From DATCJU01 sp036562635 (GTDB lineage: Bacteria; Actinomycetota; Actinomycetes; Mycobacteriales; Pseudonocardiaceae), in NCBI GenBank assembly GCA_036562635.1, contig DATCJU010000002.1, positions 1 to 54,541 of the forward strand: a stretch of DNA of 54,541 bases, in the 5' to 3' direction. Positions within the stretch are counted from its first letter, which is position 1. Each line of letters begins with the position of its first letter. The position numbers and the translations under genes are program-made. The notes beneath the pieces were generated by a model. It had not been told where the DNA came from. It did not search any database and worked only from the letters and a program-made list of their open reading frames with translations. Below are positions 26,220 through 34,622 of this stretch, piece by piece.

Positions 26220-28709
26220 TCACCGTCCCGGGCGGTCCGTCCACCACTGGTTGGTGGGCACGAACCGCAACACCTGCGGGTCGTGGTCGCTGGCCCGCTG
26301 CGGGCACCCGGCGCAGAACTCCGCGTTGATGTGCACCACGTCGTAGTCGTGGACGAGGATGTTCGAGCCGATCAGCACGTGGTCCAGCGTCTGCGAGTTG
26401 CCGTCGTAGAGGTAGGTGTACTGCTCACCCGGCGGCAGCTGGGCCATCGGTGCCCGCAGCACGTCCCCGTCCCGCAGCACGCTCAGGGCCGGGGAGAACA
26501 GGTAGTCGTTGAGGTCCCCGAGCACCACCACGTTGGCCCGCCGGTCGGCCTGGCGCAGCTCGTCGACGAACTGGCGCACCAGGGTGGCCTGCTTGACCCG
26601 CTGCTCCTCCGAGCTCCGGTTCGGCGGCTGGAACCGGCCGTGGACCGGCTGGTCCCCGCCCTTGGAGTTGAAGTGGTTGGCCACCACGAACACGGTGCGC
26701 CCGTGGAAACGGAACTCGCCGACCAGCGGCTTGCGGCTGTCCTCCCACGCCGGGTTGGCCGGGTCGATGCGGCCCGGGGACACCGACAGGGCGGCACGAC
26801 CGCGCTCGGTGCGCACCTGGACCGGGGTGGTGGCGTCCCCGCCGGGCCGGTCGACGAACGTCACCCGCTTGGGGTTGAACAGGAAGGCCACCCGGATGTT
26901 GCCGCCGGGCTGCCCGCCATCCTGCTTGTCCAACGGGTCGATCTGCCGCCACTGGTAGCGGGGGCCGCCGGCGGCCACGATGGCGTCGACGAACCGGGCG
27001 AGCGTGCGTTCGGCGCTCACCACCCCGTCGTCGGTGGGGCCGGTGTCGTCCTGGATCTCCTCCAGCGCGATCACGTCCGGGGAGGCCAGGTTGGTCACCA
27101 CACCGCGGGCGAGCTGGTCGAACTTGGCCTGGTCGTCGACGGCGGAGAGGTTCTCCACGTTGTAGGTGGCCACGGCCAGCTCCCAGGGCCGCTGCGCCCG
27201 GGTCACCTCGGGGGTCAGGCCACCGCTCACGTGTTCGCCGAGGGTGGTGGCCTGCAGCACGTAGCCGCCGAACCGGCTGTAGTCCAGCGGGCCCTCGGTG
27301 GTGCCGAGCAGCCGGTCACCCACGTTGGCCTGCGGGAACGGCCGCTCGGCGAACGGGATCAGCGACTCGATCTTGAGGCGGCCGCTGTTCTCCTGCCCGT
27401 AGGCGGGGTAGTGGGTGCCGCCGCGGGCGGTGGGGTTCTGCTCCGGCTTGGTGGTCACCCACAGCGCGTTGTAGGCGTCGGTGGGGCCCACCACGCGGGC
27501 GTCGTCCACCCGCAGCCGCATGCCCTCGCGGGACTCGAAGTAGTCCAGGGCGTACCGGTCCGGCTGCAGGGCCAGCGGCTCGATGGTGCCGCCGCCCGCA
27601 TCCGGGGCGAAGGCGTCTGGCACGGTGGTCGGGGTGAGGATCTCGGCGGGCGGCAATGCCACACCGCTGTCCACCACCGTCCACGTCGCATCCCCGATCT
27701 GGGTGATGGACTGGTTGGGGGTGGTCTGTGGGGTCTCGTCCTGGCCCAGCGGGTAGTACTCGTCGACCCGGCCGGACACCAGGACGGCGTCACCCGGCTG
27801 CAGCTGCGGCGTCTGCTGGCCGGTGAACACGAACACGCCCTCGCTGGTGCGGGGGTCGTCGTCCGGCTCCGGGTCCTGGATCCAGAAGCCGCGGGCGGAG
27901 CCGAAGGCGCGCACCGCGGTCACCACGCCCGGCACTCCCGTGACGCGCCGGCCCACCAGCGGGGAGACCCGGGTGGTGCCCTGGATGTCGTGGATCCGGA
28001 CGGTGCCCGGTTCGGGCTCGGGCTGGGGCTCACTGTCGCCCGGTCCCTCACCACGGCTGTTGGTGGGGGTGGGTACACCCGCGGTGAAGTCGGCGGCGTT
28101 GTCCCCGGTGTCGGTGAGCCGGTCGTCGCGGGCCACCGAGGTGGTGTTGCTCGCCGCGGGGGCGGGCCGCCCCTTGCGGACCGTGGCGTCGCCGTAGCCG
28201 ACCAGGTCACGGATGCGCGGGTCGGCGGCACAGTCCTCGGCGGTCAGGCAGGTGAGCGGTTCGGTGCCGCTGACCAGGGCGACGGTGCCGGCGGTGCTGG
28301 ACATGGAGATACCGCCGACGGAGTCCGGGGTGGGCAGTTCCAGCCCGCCACCGCTGCCTCGGGCCTCGGCGACCAGGTGCCGCTGTCCCGGCTGGAGGAG
28401 CCCGGCCACCGGGGTGACCTGCCAGCGGCTGGTGGGGCCCGGCCGGGCCGGCAGGTACTGGACGCTCAGCCCGGTCAGGTCCACGGGGTCGGCTCCCGCG
28501 TTGGCGAGCTCGACGAAGTCGGTGGTCAAGGGGGCGCCGCTGTTGCCACCTCCCCCGTAGACCTCGGCGATGACCACGCCGGGCGCGGGGGACGCGGGAT
28601 CGGCACCGGCTGCGGGTGCGACCGCGACACCCGCGGTCAACGTGCCCGTGGCCAGCGCCGCGACGGCGATCCGAGTTCTGGCTGAGCGGGAGTGGCGGGG
28701 AAGGGGCAC
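26220..28709 (-). CDS. Large secreted nuclease (LTD + OB + endonuclease/exonuclease/phosphatase)
   Basis: 829 residues. A twin-basic signal peptide (about 1-30, cleavage after AAGA) is followed by a lamin-tail-like domain (about 38-165; VVIAEVYGGGGNSGAPLTTDFVELAN), an ExeM-like OB domain (about 220-320) and a C-terminal EEP nuclease domain (about 475-820). All EEP catalytic blocks are seen: ATYNVENLS, ALEEIQDD, VVANHFNSKGGD, VVLGDLNDY, LDHVLIG and ASDHDPQ. It should degrade extracellular DNA, for nutrient scavenging or biofilm control. Start GTG 28709 has GGAGG 5 bases upstream. No wall-sorting motif, so it is released. Confidence 0.88.
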   Translation of the reverse strand: MPLPRHSRSARTRIAVAALATGTLTAGVAVAPAAGADPASPAPGVVIAEVYGGGGNSGAPLTTDFVELANAGADPVDLTGLSVQYLPARPGPTSRWQVTPVAGLLQPGQRHLVAEARGSGGGLELPTPDSVGGISMSSTAGTVALVSGTEPLTCLTAEDCAADPRIRDLVGYGDATVRKGRPAPAASNTTSVARDDRLTDTGDNAADFTAGVPTPTNSRGEGPGDSEPQPEPEPGTVRIHDIQGTTRVSPLVGRRVTGVPGVVTAVRAFGSARGFWIQDPEPDDDPRTSEGVFVFTGQQTPQLQPGDAVLVSGRVDEYYPLGQDETPQTTPNQSITQIGDATWTVVDSGVALPPAEILTPTTVPDAFAPDAGGGTIEPLALQPDRYALDYFESREGMRLRVDDARVVGPTDAYNALWVTTKPEQNPTARGGTHYPAYGQENSGRLKIESLIPFAERPFPQANVGDRLLGTTEGPLDYSRFGGYVLQATTLGEHVSGGLTPEVTRAQRPWELAVATYNVENLSAVDDQAKFDQLARGVVTNLASPDVIALEEIQDDTGPTDDGVVSAERTLARFVDAIVAAGGPRYQWRQIDPLDKQDGGQPGGNIRVAFLFNPKRVTFVDRPGGDATTPVQVRTERGRAALSVSPGRIDPANPAWEDSRKPLVGEFRFHGRTVFVVANHFNSKGGDQPVHGRFQPPNRSSEEQRVKQATLVRQFVDELRQADRRANVVVLGDLNDYLFSPALSVLRDGDVLRAPMAQLPPGEQYTYLYDGNSQTLDHVLIGSNILVHDYDVVHINAEFCAGCPQRASDHDPQVLRFVPTNQWWTDRPGR

Positions 28710-28922
28710 CTCGTCCTCCGTGAAGTGATGGGCCGAAAAATCTTCCCCCTGTCGGGTGAACAACGGAAGACCTTAGGGTGACGAACGCCCACTCGGCCGC
28801 CGCGCTGTGCCCTGACGTTCCCCCACATCACCGCCCCACCGGCCACCGTCCCGCGTGGACGGACGAACAGGCGCCACCGGAATCCGGCGGGAGCGTGACC
28901 GTCGCGTTCGAAGGAGAGCCCC
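28710..28922. promoter_or_regulatory. Divergent promoter region, nuclease and MFS genes
   Basis: 213 bases between divergent starts. The part nearest the nuclease is AT-richer (28735-28770). No clear -35/-10 pair was identified. Confidence 0.3.
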
Positions 28923-30224
28923 GTGACCGACGCCGTGCCGTTGCGGAGGAACGCACGGTTCCAGCTCCTCTGGCTGGGAAGCGCCACCTCACAGCTCGGT
29001 TCGGAGCTGACGAACCTCACGAAACCGCTGCTGGTGCTGGCCCTCACCGGCTCGGCGGGACTGGCGGGAGTCGTCGCCGGTTCCCGCACCGCCGCCTACG
29101 TCCTCGCCCAGCTTCCGGCCGGGACCTGGGTGGACCGGGCGGACCGCCGCCGGGTCCTGCTCACCGGTCAGGCGGTGCAACTCGTCAACGCCACGGTCCT
29201 GGCGCTGCTGGTCGTCACGGACCGGGTGCAGGTCCAGCACCTGGTCCTTGCCGGCGTGGTCGACGGGATCTGCGCCGCGTTCGTCAACCTCGCACACACC
29301 ACGGCGATCCGCGGGATCGTCCCGTCGGAGCAACTCCCCGCCGCCTTCGCCCAGGAGGAGTCGCGCAGTCACGCGGCCAAGCTGGCCGGCCCGCCGCTCG
29401 GCGGTCTGCTCCACGGGTTCGGGCGGGCGGTCCCCTTCGTCGTGGACGCGCTCACCTTCACCGTCGCCCTGCTCTGCTCCCTCGGCGCACGGGTGCCCCG
29501 GCGCCCGGCGGGCGAGCGGCCGGGCACCGCCGCCCAGGAGAAGGGAGAGGACCGGGGAGCCGAACGGACCCGGCGGAGCATGCTGCGGGAGGCGGGCGAG
29601 GCCGTGACCTGGGTGTGGCGGCAGCCGGGGCTCCGGGCGGCCTGCGCGGTCGTGGCCATGCTCAACCTGCTGGGCGGGTCGTTCCTGCTCCCGGTGATCG
29701 TGCTCGTCGGGGAGCGGGGCGGGGACGCACTCACCACCGGAACGGTGCTGGCCGCGGTGGGAATCGGTGGACTGGTCGGGGCGCTCCTCTCCGGCCGCAC
29801 CGTCACGCTCCTGCCCCCGGGGAAGCTGCTCATCACCTTCGTCACGCTCTTCGGCGTCGCCCTCGTGGTGATGCCCCTCCCGCTGGGCACCTGGTGGCCG
29901 ATGGTCCCGCTGGCGCTCGTCGCGTTCTCCACCCCCGCGCTCAACGTCGGCATGGAGGTGGTACTGGCGCGGATGGTGCCGGAGCAGATGCTCGGCCGGG
30001 CCGGCGCGGTGTTGACCACGACCTACTTCGGGCTCGCCCCGCTCGGCCCGGTCCTCGGAGGTACGGCGGCGACGCTGCTGGGCGGTGCGGGTGCCCTCGT
30101 GCTCGTCGGGGGGCTGCTCCTGCTGACCGCCGCGGGTGCCGCGTCCAGCCGGGTCCTGCGCGCCTTCACCGGTGAGGCACCCGAGGACTCCACGACCACC
30201 ACGGAAGCGGAACCGGTCTCCTGA
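28923..30224 (+). CDS. MFS exporter (EntS-like)
   Basis: 433-residue major facilitator transporter with about 12 hydrophobic helices. It opens RRNARFQLLWLGSATSQLGSELTNLTKPLL, typical for the enterobactin-exporter/drug-efflux group, and has the A-like motif WVDRADRRRVLL between helices 2 and 3. A hydrophilic central loop (about 195-225) separates two six-helix halves. Start GTG 28923 has GGAGA upstream. Substrate unknown; no siderophore cluster is nearby. Confidence 0.88.
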   Translation: MTDAVPLRRNARFQLLWLGSATSQLGSELTNLTKPLLVLALTGSAGLAGVVAGSRTAAYVLAQLPAGTWVDRADRRRVLLTGQAVQLVNATVLALLVVTDRVQVQHLVLAGVVDGICAAFVNLAHTTAIRGIVPSEQLPAAFAQEESRSHAAKLAGPPLGGLLHGFGRAVPFVVDALTFTVALLCSLGARVPRRPAGERPGTAAQEKGEDRGAERTRRSMLREAGEAVTWVWRQPGLRAACAVVAMLNLLGGSFLLPVIVLVGERGGDALTTGTVLAAVGIGGLVGALLSGRTVTLLPPGKLLITFVTLFGVALVVMPLPLGTWWPMVPLALVAFSTPALNVGMEVVLARMVPEQMLGRAGAVLTTTYFGLAPLGPVLGGTAATLLGGAGALVLVGGLLLLTAAGAASSRVLRAFTGEAPEDSTTTTEAEPVS

Positions 30225-30250
30225 GCAGGGCGGTTGCCCCCGAACAGCGG

Positions 30251-30281
30251 AACGCCGGGTGGACCAGGTCCACCCGGCGTT
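30251..30281. terminator. Bidirectional terminator between MFS gene and tRNA-Ser(CGA)
   Basis: A 13-base perfect stem (30251-30263 with 30269-30281) and a CCAGG loop, 10 bases from the tRNA 3' end. Confidence 0.8.
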
Positions 30282-30291
30282 CCGGTGACAG

Positions 30292-30378
30292 CGGTAGCGG
30301 TGGGATTTGAACCCACGGAGGGCGTGAACCCTCACACGCTTTCGAGGCGTGCTCCTTAGGCCGCTCGGACACGCTACC
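30292..30378 (-). tRNA. tRNA-Ser(CGA)
   Basis: 87-base type II tRNA. The acceptor GGTAGCG pairs with CGCTACC, discriminator G. The anticodon loop CTCGAAA gives CGA. The long variable arm GAGGGTTCACGCCCTC and the T-arm GGGTTCAAATCCC are visible. Confidence 0.95.
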
Positions 30379-30525
30379 GCCGGTCAGCATAGCGGATGCC
30401 GGACGCGGTTCCGGAACACCCCCCGGTGTCCTCGATCACTCCGGCCCGGGACACCGGCTCCGGCCGCCCGACAGCAGGTCAGGGCCCGCCCGGATCGACA
30501 CCGGGCCGGCCCGTGCCCACCACGG

Positions 30526-30753
30526 TCAGCGCTCGGACTCGTCTCCGCGGTTCGACAGCCGCTCCCGCGCCTCGTCGACGGCGCCGGCCGCCTTGTCCCG
30601 CAGGTCGTGGCCGGTCTCCTTGGCCTCGCCACTGAGCTGGTCCCGCTGACCGGCGTCCTCCATCTCCTCGTTCCCGCTGGCCTTGCCCAACTTCTCCTTG
30701 GCCTGGCCGGCGATCTGCTCGGCCTTGTCCTTCGCCTTGTCGAAAATCCCCAT
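30526..30753 (-). CDS. CsbD-family stress protein
   Basis: 75 residues, very charged and helix-forming: MGIFDKAKDKAEQIAGQAKE then KLGKASGNEEMEDAGQRDQL. It matches the CsbD-like family of small general-stress proteins, whose molecular role is unknown. Start ATG 30753 has GGAGG seven bases upstream. A short hairpin (CCCTCACCAGGAGGGG, about 30794-30809) lies upstream of it. Confidence 0.85.
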   Translation of the reverse strand: MGIFDKAKDKAEQIAGQAKEKLGKASGNEEMEDAGQRDQLSGEAKETGHDLRDKAAGAVDEARERLSNRGDESER

Positions 30754-30843
30754 AACCGGCCTCCCCGGCTCCGATCGGGCCCGTGCCCGACCCCTCACCA
30801 GGAGGGGTGACCGGAAACGGGCCCCGTCATGGCCCTCCGGGGT

Positions 30844-30887
30844 GTTTTCACTCGACCGATTCGGCCCACCGTGCCGTTTTCACTCGA
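30844..30887. repeat. Direct repeat GTTTTCACTCGA x2 at tadA 3' end
   Basis: The 12-base unit occurs at 30844-30855 and 30876-30887. The second copy contains the tadA stop codon on the other strand. It may be a local duplication. Confidence 0.7.
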
Positions 30888-31356
30888 AGCGGTGACCGGC
30901 GAAGAACTCGTCGAGCAGGGCCGCGCACTCCTCGGCCAGCACCCCGGCCACCACCTCCGGACGGTGGTTGAGCCGACGGTCCCGCACCACGTCCCACAGC
31001 GAGCCCACCGCACCGGTGCGTGGCTCCCAGGCACCGAACACCACCCGGGACACCCGGGCCAGCACCAGTGCACCGGCGCACATGGTGCACGGCTCCACCG
31101 TGACGGCCAGGGTGCACCCGTCCAACCGCCACCCGTCACCGTGCACCCCGGCCGCGGCCCGCAGGGCGAGCACCTCGGCGTGTGCGGTGGGATCTCCCAG
31201 CGCCTCCCGCGCGTTGCAGGCCCGGGCCAGGATCCGCCCGTCCGGCCCCGCGACGACCGCACCGATCGGCACGTCCCCGGTGGCCGGGGCCTGTCGGGCC
31301 ACCTCGATCGCCGCCCGCACCAGGCCGGCGTCCGTCTCGCTGAAGTGCTGGATCAC
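30880..31356 (-). CDS. tadA: tRNA-specific adenosine deaminase
   Basis: 158 residues. Converts A34 to inosine in tRNA-Arg(ACG); that tRNA is encoded at 43966-44038 in this window. The zinc deaminase motifs are H59-A-E61 and P-C90-T-M-C93. GTG 31356 is used because GGAGCGGGG lies just upstream; an earlier GTG at 31386 is possible. The next gene upstream encodes the TadA-associated protein. Confidence 0.92.
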   Translation of the reverse strand: MIQHFSETDAGLVRAAIEVARQAPATGDVPIGAVVAGPDGRILARACNAREALGDPTAHAEVLALRAAAGVHGDGWRLDGCTLAVTVEPCTMCAGALVLARVSRVVFGAWEPRTGAVGSLWDVVRDRRLNHRPEVVAGVLAEECAALLDEFFAGHRFE

Positions 31357-31440
31357 GTCCCCGCTCCGCCGCTCCCACCGGGACACGGCGGGACGACCGG
31401 AGCCGGAGGAACGATCCCGGACCGGCCGACCCGCGCCACG

Positions 31441-31938
31441 TCAGGACAGACCGCGGCCGGCGAGCAGCTCGTCGAACGGGCTGTCGAACCCGCAGCGCTG
31501 CGCGATCATGCGCAGCTGCTCGTCCGGCCACAGATCCACGTCACCGATGATCACCTGCAGCTCCGTGGCCGGCATACCCAGGTCCTCCAGGATCGCCAGG
31601 TCGCCCTCGGGCCAGGCCTCCTCGGTGTCCTCGTCCTCGTCCGGGGTGTCCACCCGCAACAGGTCCAGCACGTCCGCCGCGATGTCGTAGTCCAGTGCGG
31701 CCGAGGAGTCGGACAGCAGCAGGTCGACCCCGGTGGGGACGGGGCGAACGATCACGAAGAACTCGTCGTCGACGTTGAGCAGGCCGATCACGGCGCCGGG
31801 GGAACGGATCTCGCGCAGCGCGGTGATCGCGGCGTCGAGGTTCGTCAGGACGGCGTTGTCCAACGGCACACATCTCCACCGGCCGTCCTCGCGGATCGCG
31901 GCCACGGCGAACCCGCCGACCCGCTCCTGCCCCGCCAT
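31441..31938 (-). CDS. Putative TadA-associated protein
   Basis: 165 residues, acidic, with no catalytic motif. It matches the actinobacterial family described as tRNA adenosine deaminase-associated: ADVLDLLRVD, EDTEEAWPEGDLAILEDLGM, FDELLAGRGLS. It is always beside tadA in these genomes, so a shared role is suspected but unproven. ATG 31938 follows TACGGT with a six-base gap, so the tadA unit may begin with a leaderless transcript. Divergent from the M20 gene by about 100 bases. Confidence 0.85.
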   Translation of the reverse strand: MAGQERVGGFAVAAIREDGRWRCVPLDNAVLTNLDAAITALREIRSPGAVIGLLNVDDEFFVIVRPVPTGVDLLLSDSSAALDYDIAADVLDLLRVDTPDEDEDTEEAWPEGDLAILEDLGMPATELQVIIGDVDLWPDEQLRMIAQRCGFDSPFDELLAGRGLS

Positions 31939-31944
31939 GAGGAC

Positions 31945-31950
31945 ACCGTA
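31945..31950 (-). promoter_or_regulatory. -10 element of the tadA transcript
   Basis: Minus-strand TACGGT followed by GTCCTC and ATG; leaderless start predicted. Confidence 0.45.
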
Positions 31951-32042
31951 TGCCCGTTGCGACCTTCCCGAAAGCGCAGCTCACCGGAGAGGGTTCCCCG
32001 CGACGGGGTGCCGGAGTGCCCGTGAGGTGCGAAGATCGCCGC

Positions 32043-33335
32043 ATGACTGCTGAGCTGGGCAACAGCGCCGCGAACACCCCTCTGTCGGGTGCCGGGAACG
32101 ACCGGGCGACGGGCCCGCTGGCGAACCTGGTGTCCGAGGCGCGGGCACTGCAGCCGCGCACCGTGGAGTTGCGGCGGCGGATCCACCGCCGACCGGAACA
32201 GGGTCTGCACCTGCCGGCCACCCAGGAGGCCGTGCTGCACGCGCTGGACGGGCTGCCGTTGCGGGTGACCACCGGGTCGGCCGTCAGCTCGGTGGTCGCG
32301 GTCCTGGAGGGGGCACGCCCCGGCCCCACCGTGCTGCTGCGCGGTGACATGGACGCCCTGCCGCTCACCGAGGACAGCGGCGTGGAGTTCTCCTCCGAGG
32401 TGGACGGGTCGATGCACGCCTGCGGGCACGACCTGCACACCGCGATGCTGGCCTCGGCGGCCCGGCTGCTGTGTGCACACCGCGAGGAGCTCGCCGGCCG
32501 GGTGGTGTTCATGTTCCAGCCGGGCGAGGAGGGCTACCACGGTGCCCGGTACATGCTGGAGGAAGGGCTGCTGGAGGTCACAGGAACGCCCCCGGAGAAG
32601 GCGCTCGCGCTGCACGTGACCTCGACGGCGCCCTCCGGGGTGGTCACGTCCCGTCCCGGGCCGATCATGGCGTCCTCGGACGTGCTGCGGGTGACGATCA
32701 CCGGCCGCGGCGGGCACGGGGCGATGCCGCACGACGCGGTGGACCCGATCCCGGTGGCGGCGGCCGTGGTGAGCTCGCTGCAGGCCATGGTGACCCGCCG
32801 GGTGAGCGTGCTCGACCCGGCCGTGGTGACCGTGGCACGCATCAGCGCGGGCACCACCAGCAACATCATCCCGGAGACCGCCCACCTGGAGGGCACCATC
32901 CGGGCGCTCTCCGAGCACACCCGCTCCCTGGTGCGCACCGAGGTGCGTCGGGTGTGTGAGCACGTGGCCGCCGCGCACGGCTGCACCGCCGAGGTGGAGA
33001 TCGAGTCCGGCTATCCGGTGACGGTGAACGACGACGTCGTCGCCCCCGGGGTGGTGGAGCTGGCGGCCGCGGTACTGGGCACGAAGTACGCCGAACCCAT
33101 GCCCAACCCGATGATGGGCGCGGAGGACTTCTCCTACGTGCTGCAGCAGGTGCCGGGGGCGATGGCGTTCCTGGGCGCCTGCCCGCCCGACACGAGCCCG
33201 GACGTCGCCCCCGCCAACCACTCCAACCGGGTGGTCTTCGACGAGGAGGCCATGGTGCACGGGGTGGCGATGTACGCGGCGTTCGCCCTGGACGCCCTCG
33301 CCCCCGAGCGGTACCGGGCGGCCGCCATCTCCTGA
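32043..33335 (+). CDS. M20 family amidohydrolase
   Basis: 430 residues, zinc peptidase/amidohydrolase of the IAA-amino-acid hydrolase/hippurate hydrolase group. Metal ligands: GDMDALP, ACGHDLHTAM, PGEEGYHGA, and GAEDFSYVLQ. The dimerisation/lid domain spans about 215-330 (ITGRGGHGAMPH). It cleaves N-acyl amino acids; substrate unknown. The start ATG lies six bases after GAAGAT. The 20-residue N-terminal tail before SEARALQPRTVELRR is not conserved. Confidence 0.9.
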   Translation: MTAELGNSAANTPLSGAGNDRATGPLANLVSEARALQPRTVELRRRIHRRPEQGLHLPATQEAVLHALDGLPLRVTTGSAVSSVVAVLEGARPGPTVLLRGDMDALPLTEDSGVEFSSEVDGSMHACGHDLHTAMLASAARLLCAHREELAGRVVFMFQPGEEGYHGARYMLEEGLLEVTGTPPEKALALHVTSTAPSGVVTSRPGPIMASSDVLRVTITGRGGHGAMPHDAVDPIPVAAAVVSSLQAMVTRRVSVLDPAVVTVARISAGTTSNIIPETAHLEGTIRALSEHTRSLVRTEVRRVCEHVAAAHGCTAEVEIESGYPVTVNDDVVAPGVVELAAAVLGTKYAEPMPNPMMGAEDFSYVLQQVPGAMAFLGACPPDTSPDVAPANHSNRVVFDEEAMVHGVAMYAAFALDALAPERYRAAAIS

Positions 33336-33440
33336 GGCCGCGCCCGGCTCCCGGCTCCGGGGCCCGCTCTCCGGTGCCGGAGCGTCACGGGGCCGCCACC
33401 CGACGTCGTCCCCGCCGGTGAGCGGCCCCACGGCACCGGG

Positions 33441-33446
33441 CAGGAT
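33441..33446 (+). promoter_or_regulatory. -10-like element of tyrA
   Basis: CAGGAT, six bases, then GTG of tyrA. Matches NANNNT rather than strict TANNNT. Confidence 0.3.
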
Positions 33447-33452
33447 GGGCCC

Positions 33453-34511
33453 GTGCGACCGGTGTGCGTACTCGGGCTGGGATTGATCGGCGGATCGGTG
33501 CTGCGGGCCGCGCGGGCTGCCGGGTACCGGGTGTGGGGTGCGGCCGCGTCGGCGGAGGACGTGGCCGCCGCACGGGCGGACGGCTTCGACGTCGGGACCG
33601 ACGTGGACGCCACCCTGGCCCGGGCGGCCGACGAGGACGCGCTGGTGGTCTTGGCCGTGCCGCTGCCCGCGGTGGACGGGGTGCTGCGCCGGGTCGCCGC
33701 GGTCGCGCCCACCTGCCCGCTCACCGACGTGGTCAGTGTCAAGGAGCCGGTGCTCGCCGCGGTACGGCACCGTCTGCCGGGGGCCCGCTACGTCGGGGGG
33801 CACCCGATGGCCGGCAGCGCCGCCTCCGGGTGGGCCGCGGGTTCCGCGGAGCTGTTCCGCGGCGCGGCGTGGGTGGTCACCGCCGAGGACCTGCCGCCGT
33901 TCCCGGACGACGACCCCGAGGAGGTCGAGGAGCTCGACGACCTCGACGAACCCGGAACGGAGGCGCCGCGCACCGACCCGGAGCTGTGGGCCGAGGTGGC
34001 CCGGCTGGCCCTGGCCTGCGGGGCCCACGTGGTGCCGGCCGCACCCGCCGAACACGACGCCGCCGTGGCCCGGGTGTCCCACCTGCCGCACGTGCTCGCC
34101 GCGGTGCTGGCGGCGGTGGGGGCGGACGGGGGCCCGCTGGCCCTGTCCCTGGCCGCCGGGTCGTTCCGGGACGGCACCCGGGTGATCGGCACACGCCCCG
34201 AGCTGGTCCGTGCCATGTGCGAGGGGAACCGGGACGCCCTGCTGGACGCCGTGGACGACGCGCTGGGCCGGCTGGGTGCGGCCCGGGGCGCGTTGGCCTC
34301 CACCGGGTCGCTCGCCGCGACGGTGGAGGCGGGACACACGGCCCGACTGGAGTGGGAGCGGTTGACCGGGCCGACCGCGGGCGGGACACGGGGGACGACC
34401 CGGGTGGACCTGACCGCCCCGGGGGCACTGGCCCACCTGGTGGAGCTGGGCCGGACCGGGTCCCGGGTCACCGCCCTGGAGGGCACGGTGGCCCTGGTGG
34501 AACACCGGTGA
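33453..34511 (+). CDS. tyrA: Prephenate dehydrogenase
   Basis: 352 residues. NAD(P)-dependent oxidative decarboxylation of prephenate (or arogenate) for tyrosine synthesis. The Rossmann motif GLGLIGGSV is at the N-terminus, and the substrate block GGHPMAGSAASGW is at about residue 115-127. A helical dimer domain follows. There is no ACT domain. An Asp/Glu-rich insert of about 25 residues (about 150-175) interrupts the segment after VVTAEDLPP, absent from most relatives. GTG 33453 has no ribosome site. Confidence 0.9.
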   Translation: MRPVCVLGLGLIGGSVLRAARAAGYRVWGAAASAEDVAAARADGFDVGTDVDATLARAADEDALVVLAVPLPAVDGVLRRVAAVAPTCPLTDVVSVKEPVLAAVRHRLPGARYVGGHPMAGSAASGWAAGSAELFRGAAWVVTAEDLPPFPDDDPEEVEELDDLDEPGTEAPRTDPELWAEVARLALACGAHVVPAAPAEHDAAVARVSHLPHVLAAVLAAVGADGGPLALSLAAGSFRDGTRVIGTRPELVRAMCEGNRDALLDAVDDALGRLGAARGALASTGSLAATVEAGHTARLEWERLTGPTAGGTRGTTRVDLTAPGALAHLVELGRTGSRVTALEGTVALVEHR

Positions 34512-34610
34512 TCCGCCTGGAGTGATCCGATCGGCGGCACCCGGTCGCCGGCAGGTCTCGGGTGGGCAACGGTCCACCCGAAAGATCGTGACCCACATCA
34601 CGAGCTGCCC

Positions 34611-34616
34611 TAGCGT
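34611..34616 (+). promoter_or_regulatory. Promoter of the FN3-like gene (leaderless)
   Basis: TAGCGT with GTGACC 16 bases upstream (34589-34594) as a -35. Six bases separate it from the GTG start. Confidence 0.5.
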
Positions 34617-34622
34617 GGGCGG

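Noticed and set aside
25767..28685. Long plus-strand open frame of about 970 codons
   Set aside because: Antisense shadow of the secreted nuclease; composition (Val/Gly/His/Arg) is that of the complement of a GC-rich gene.
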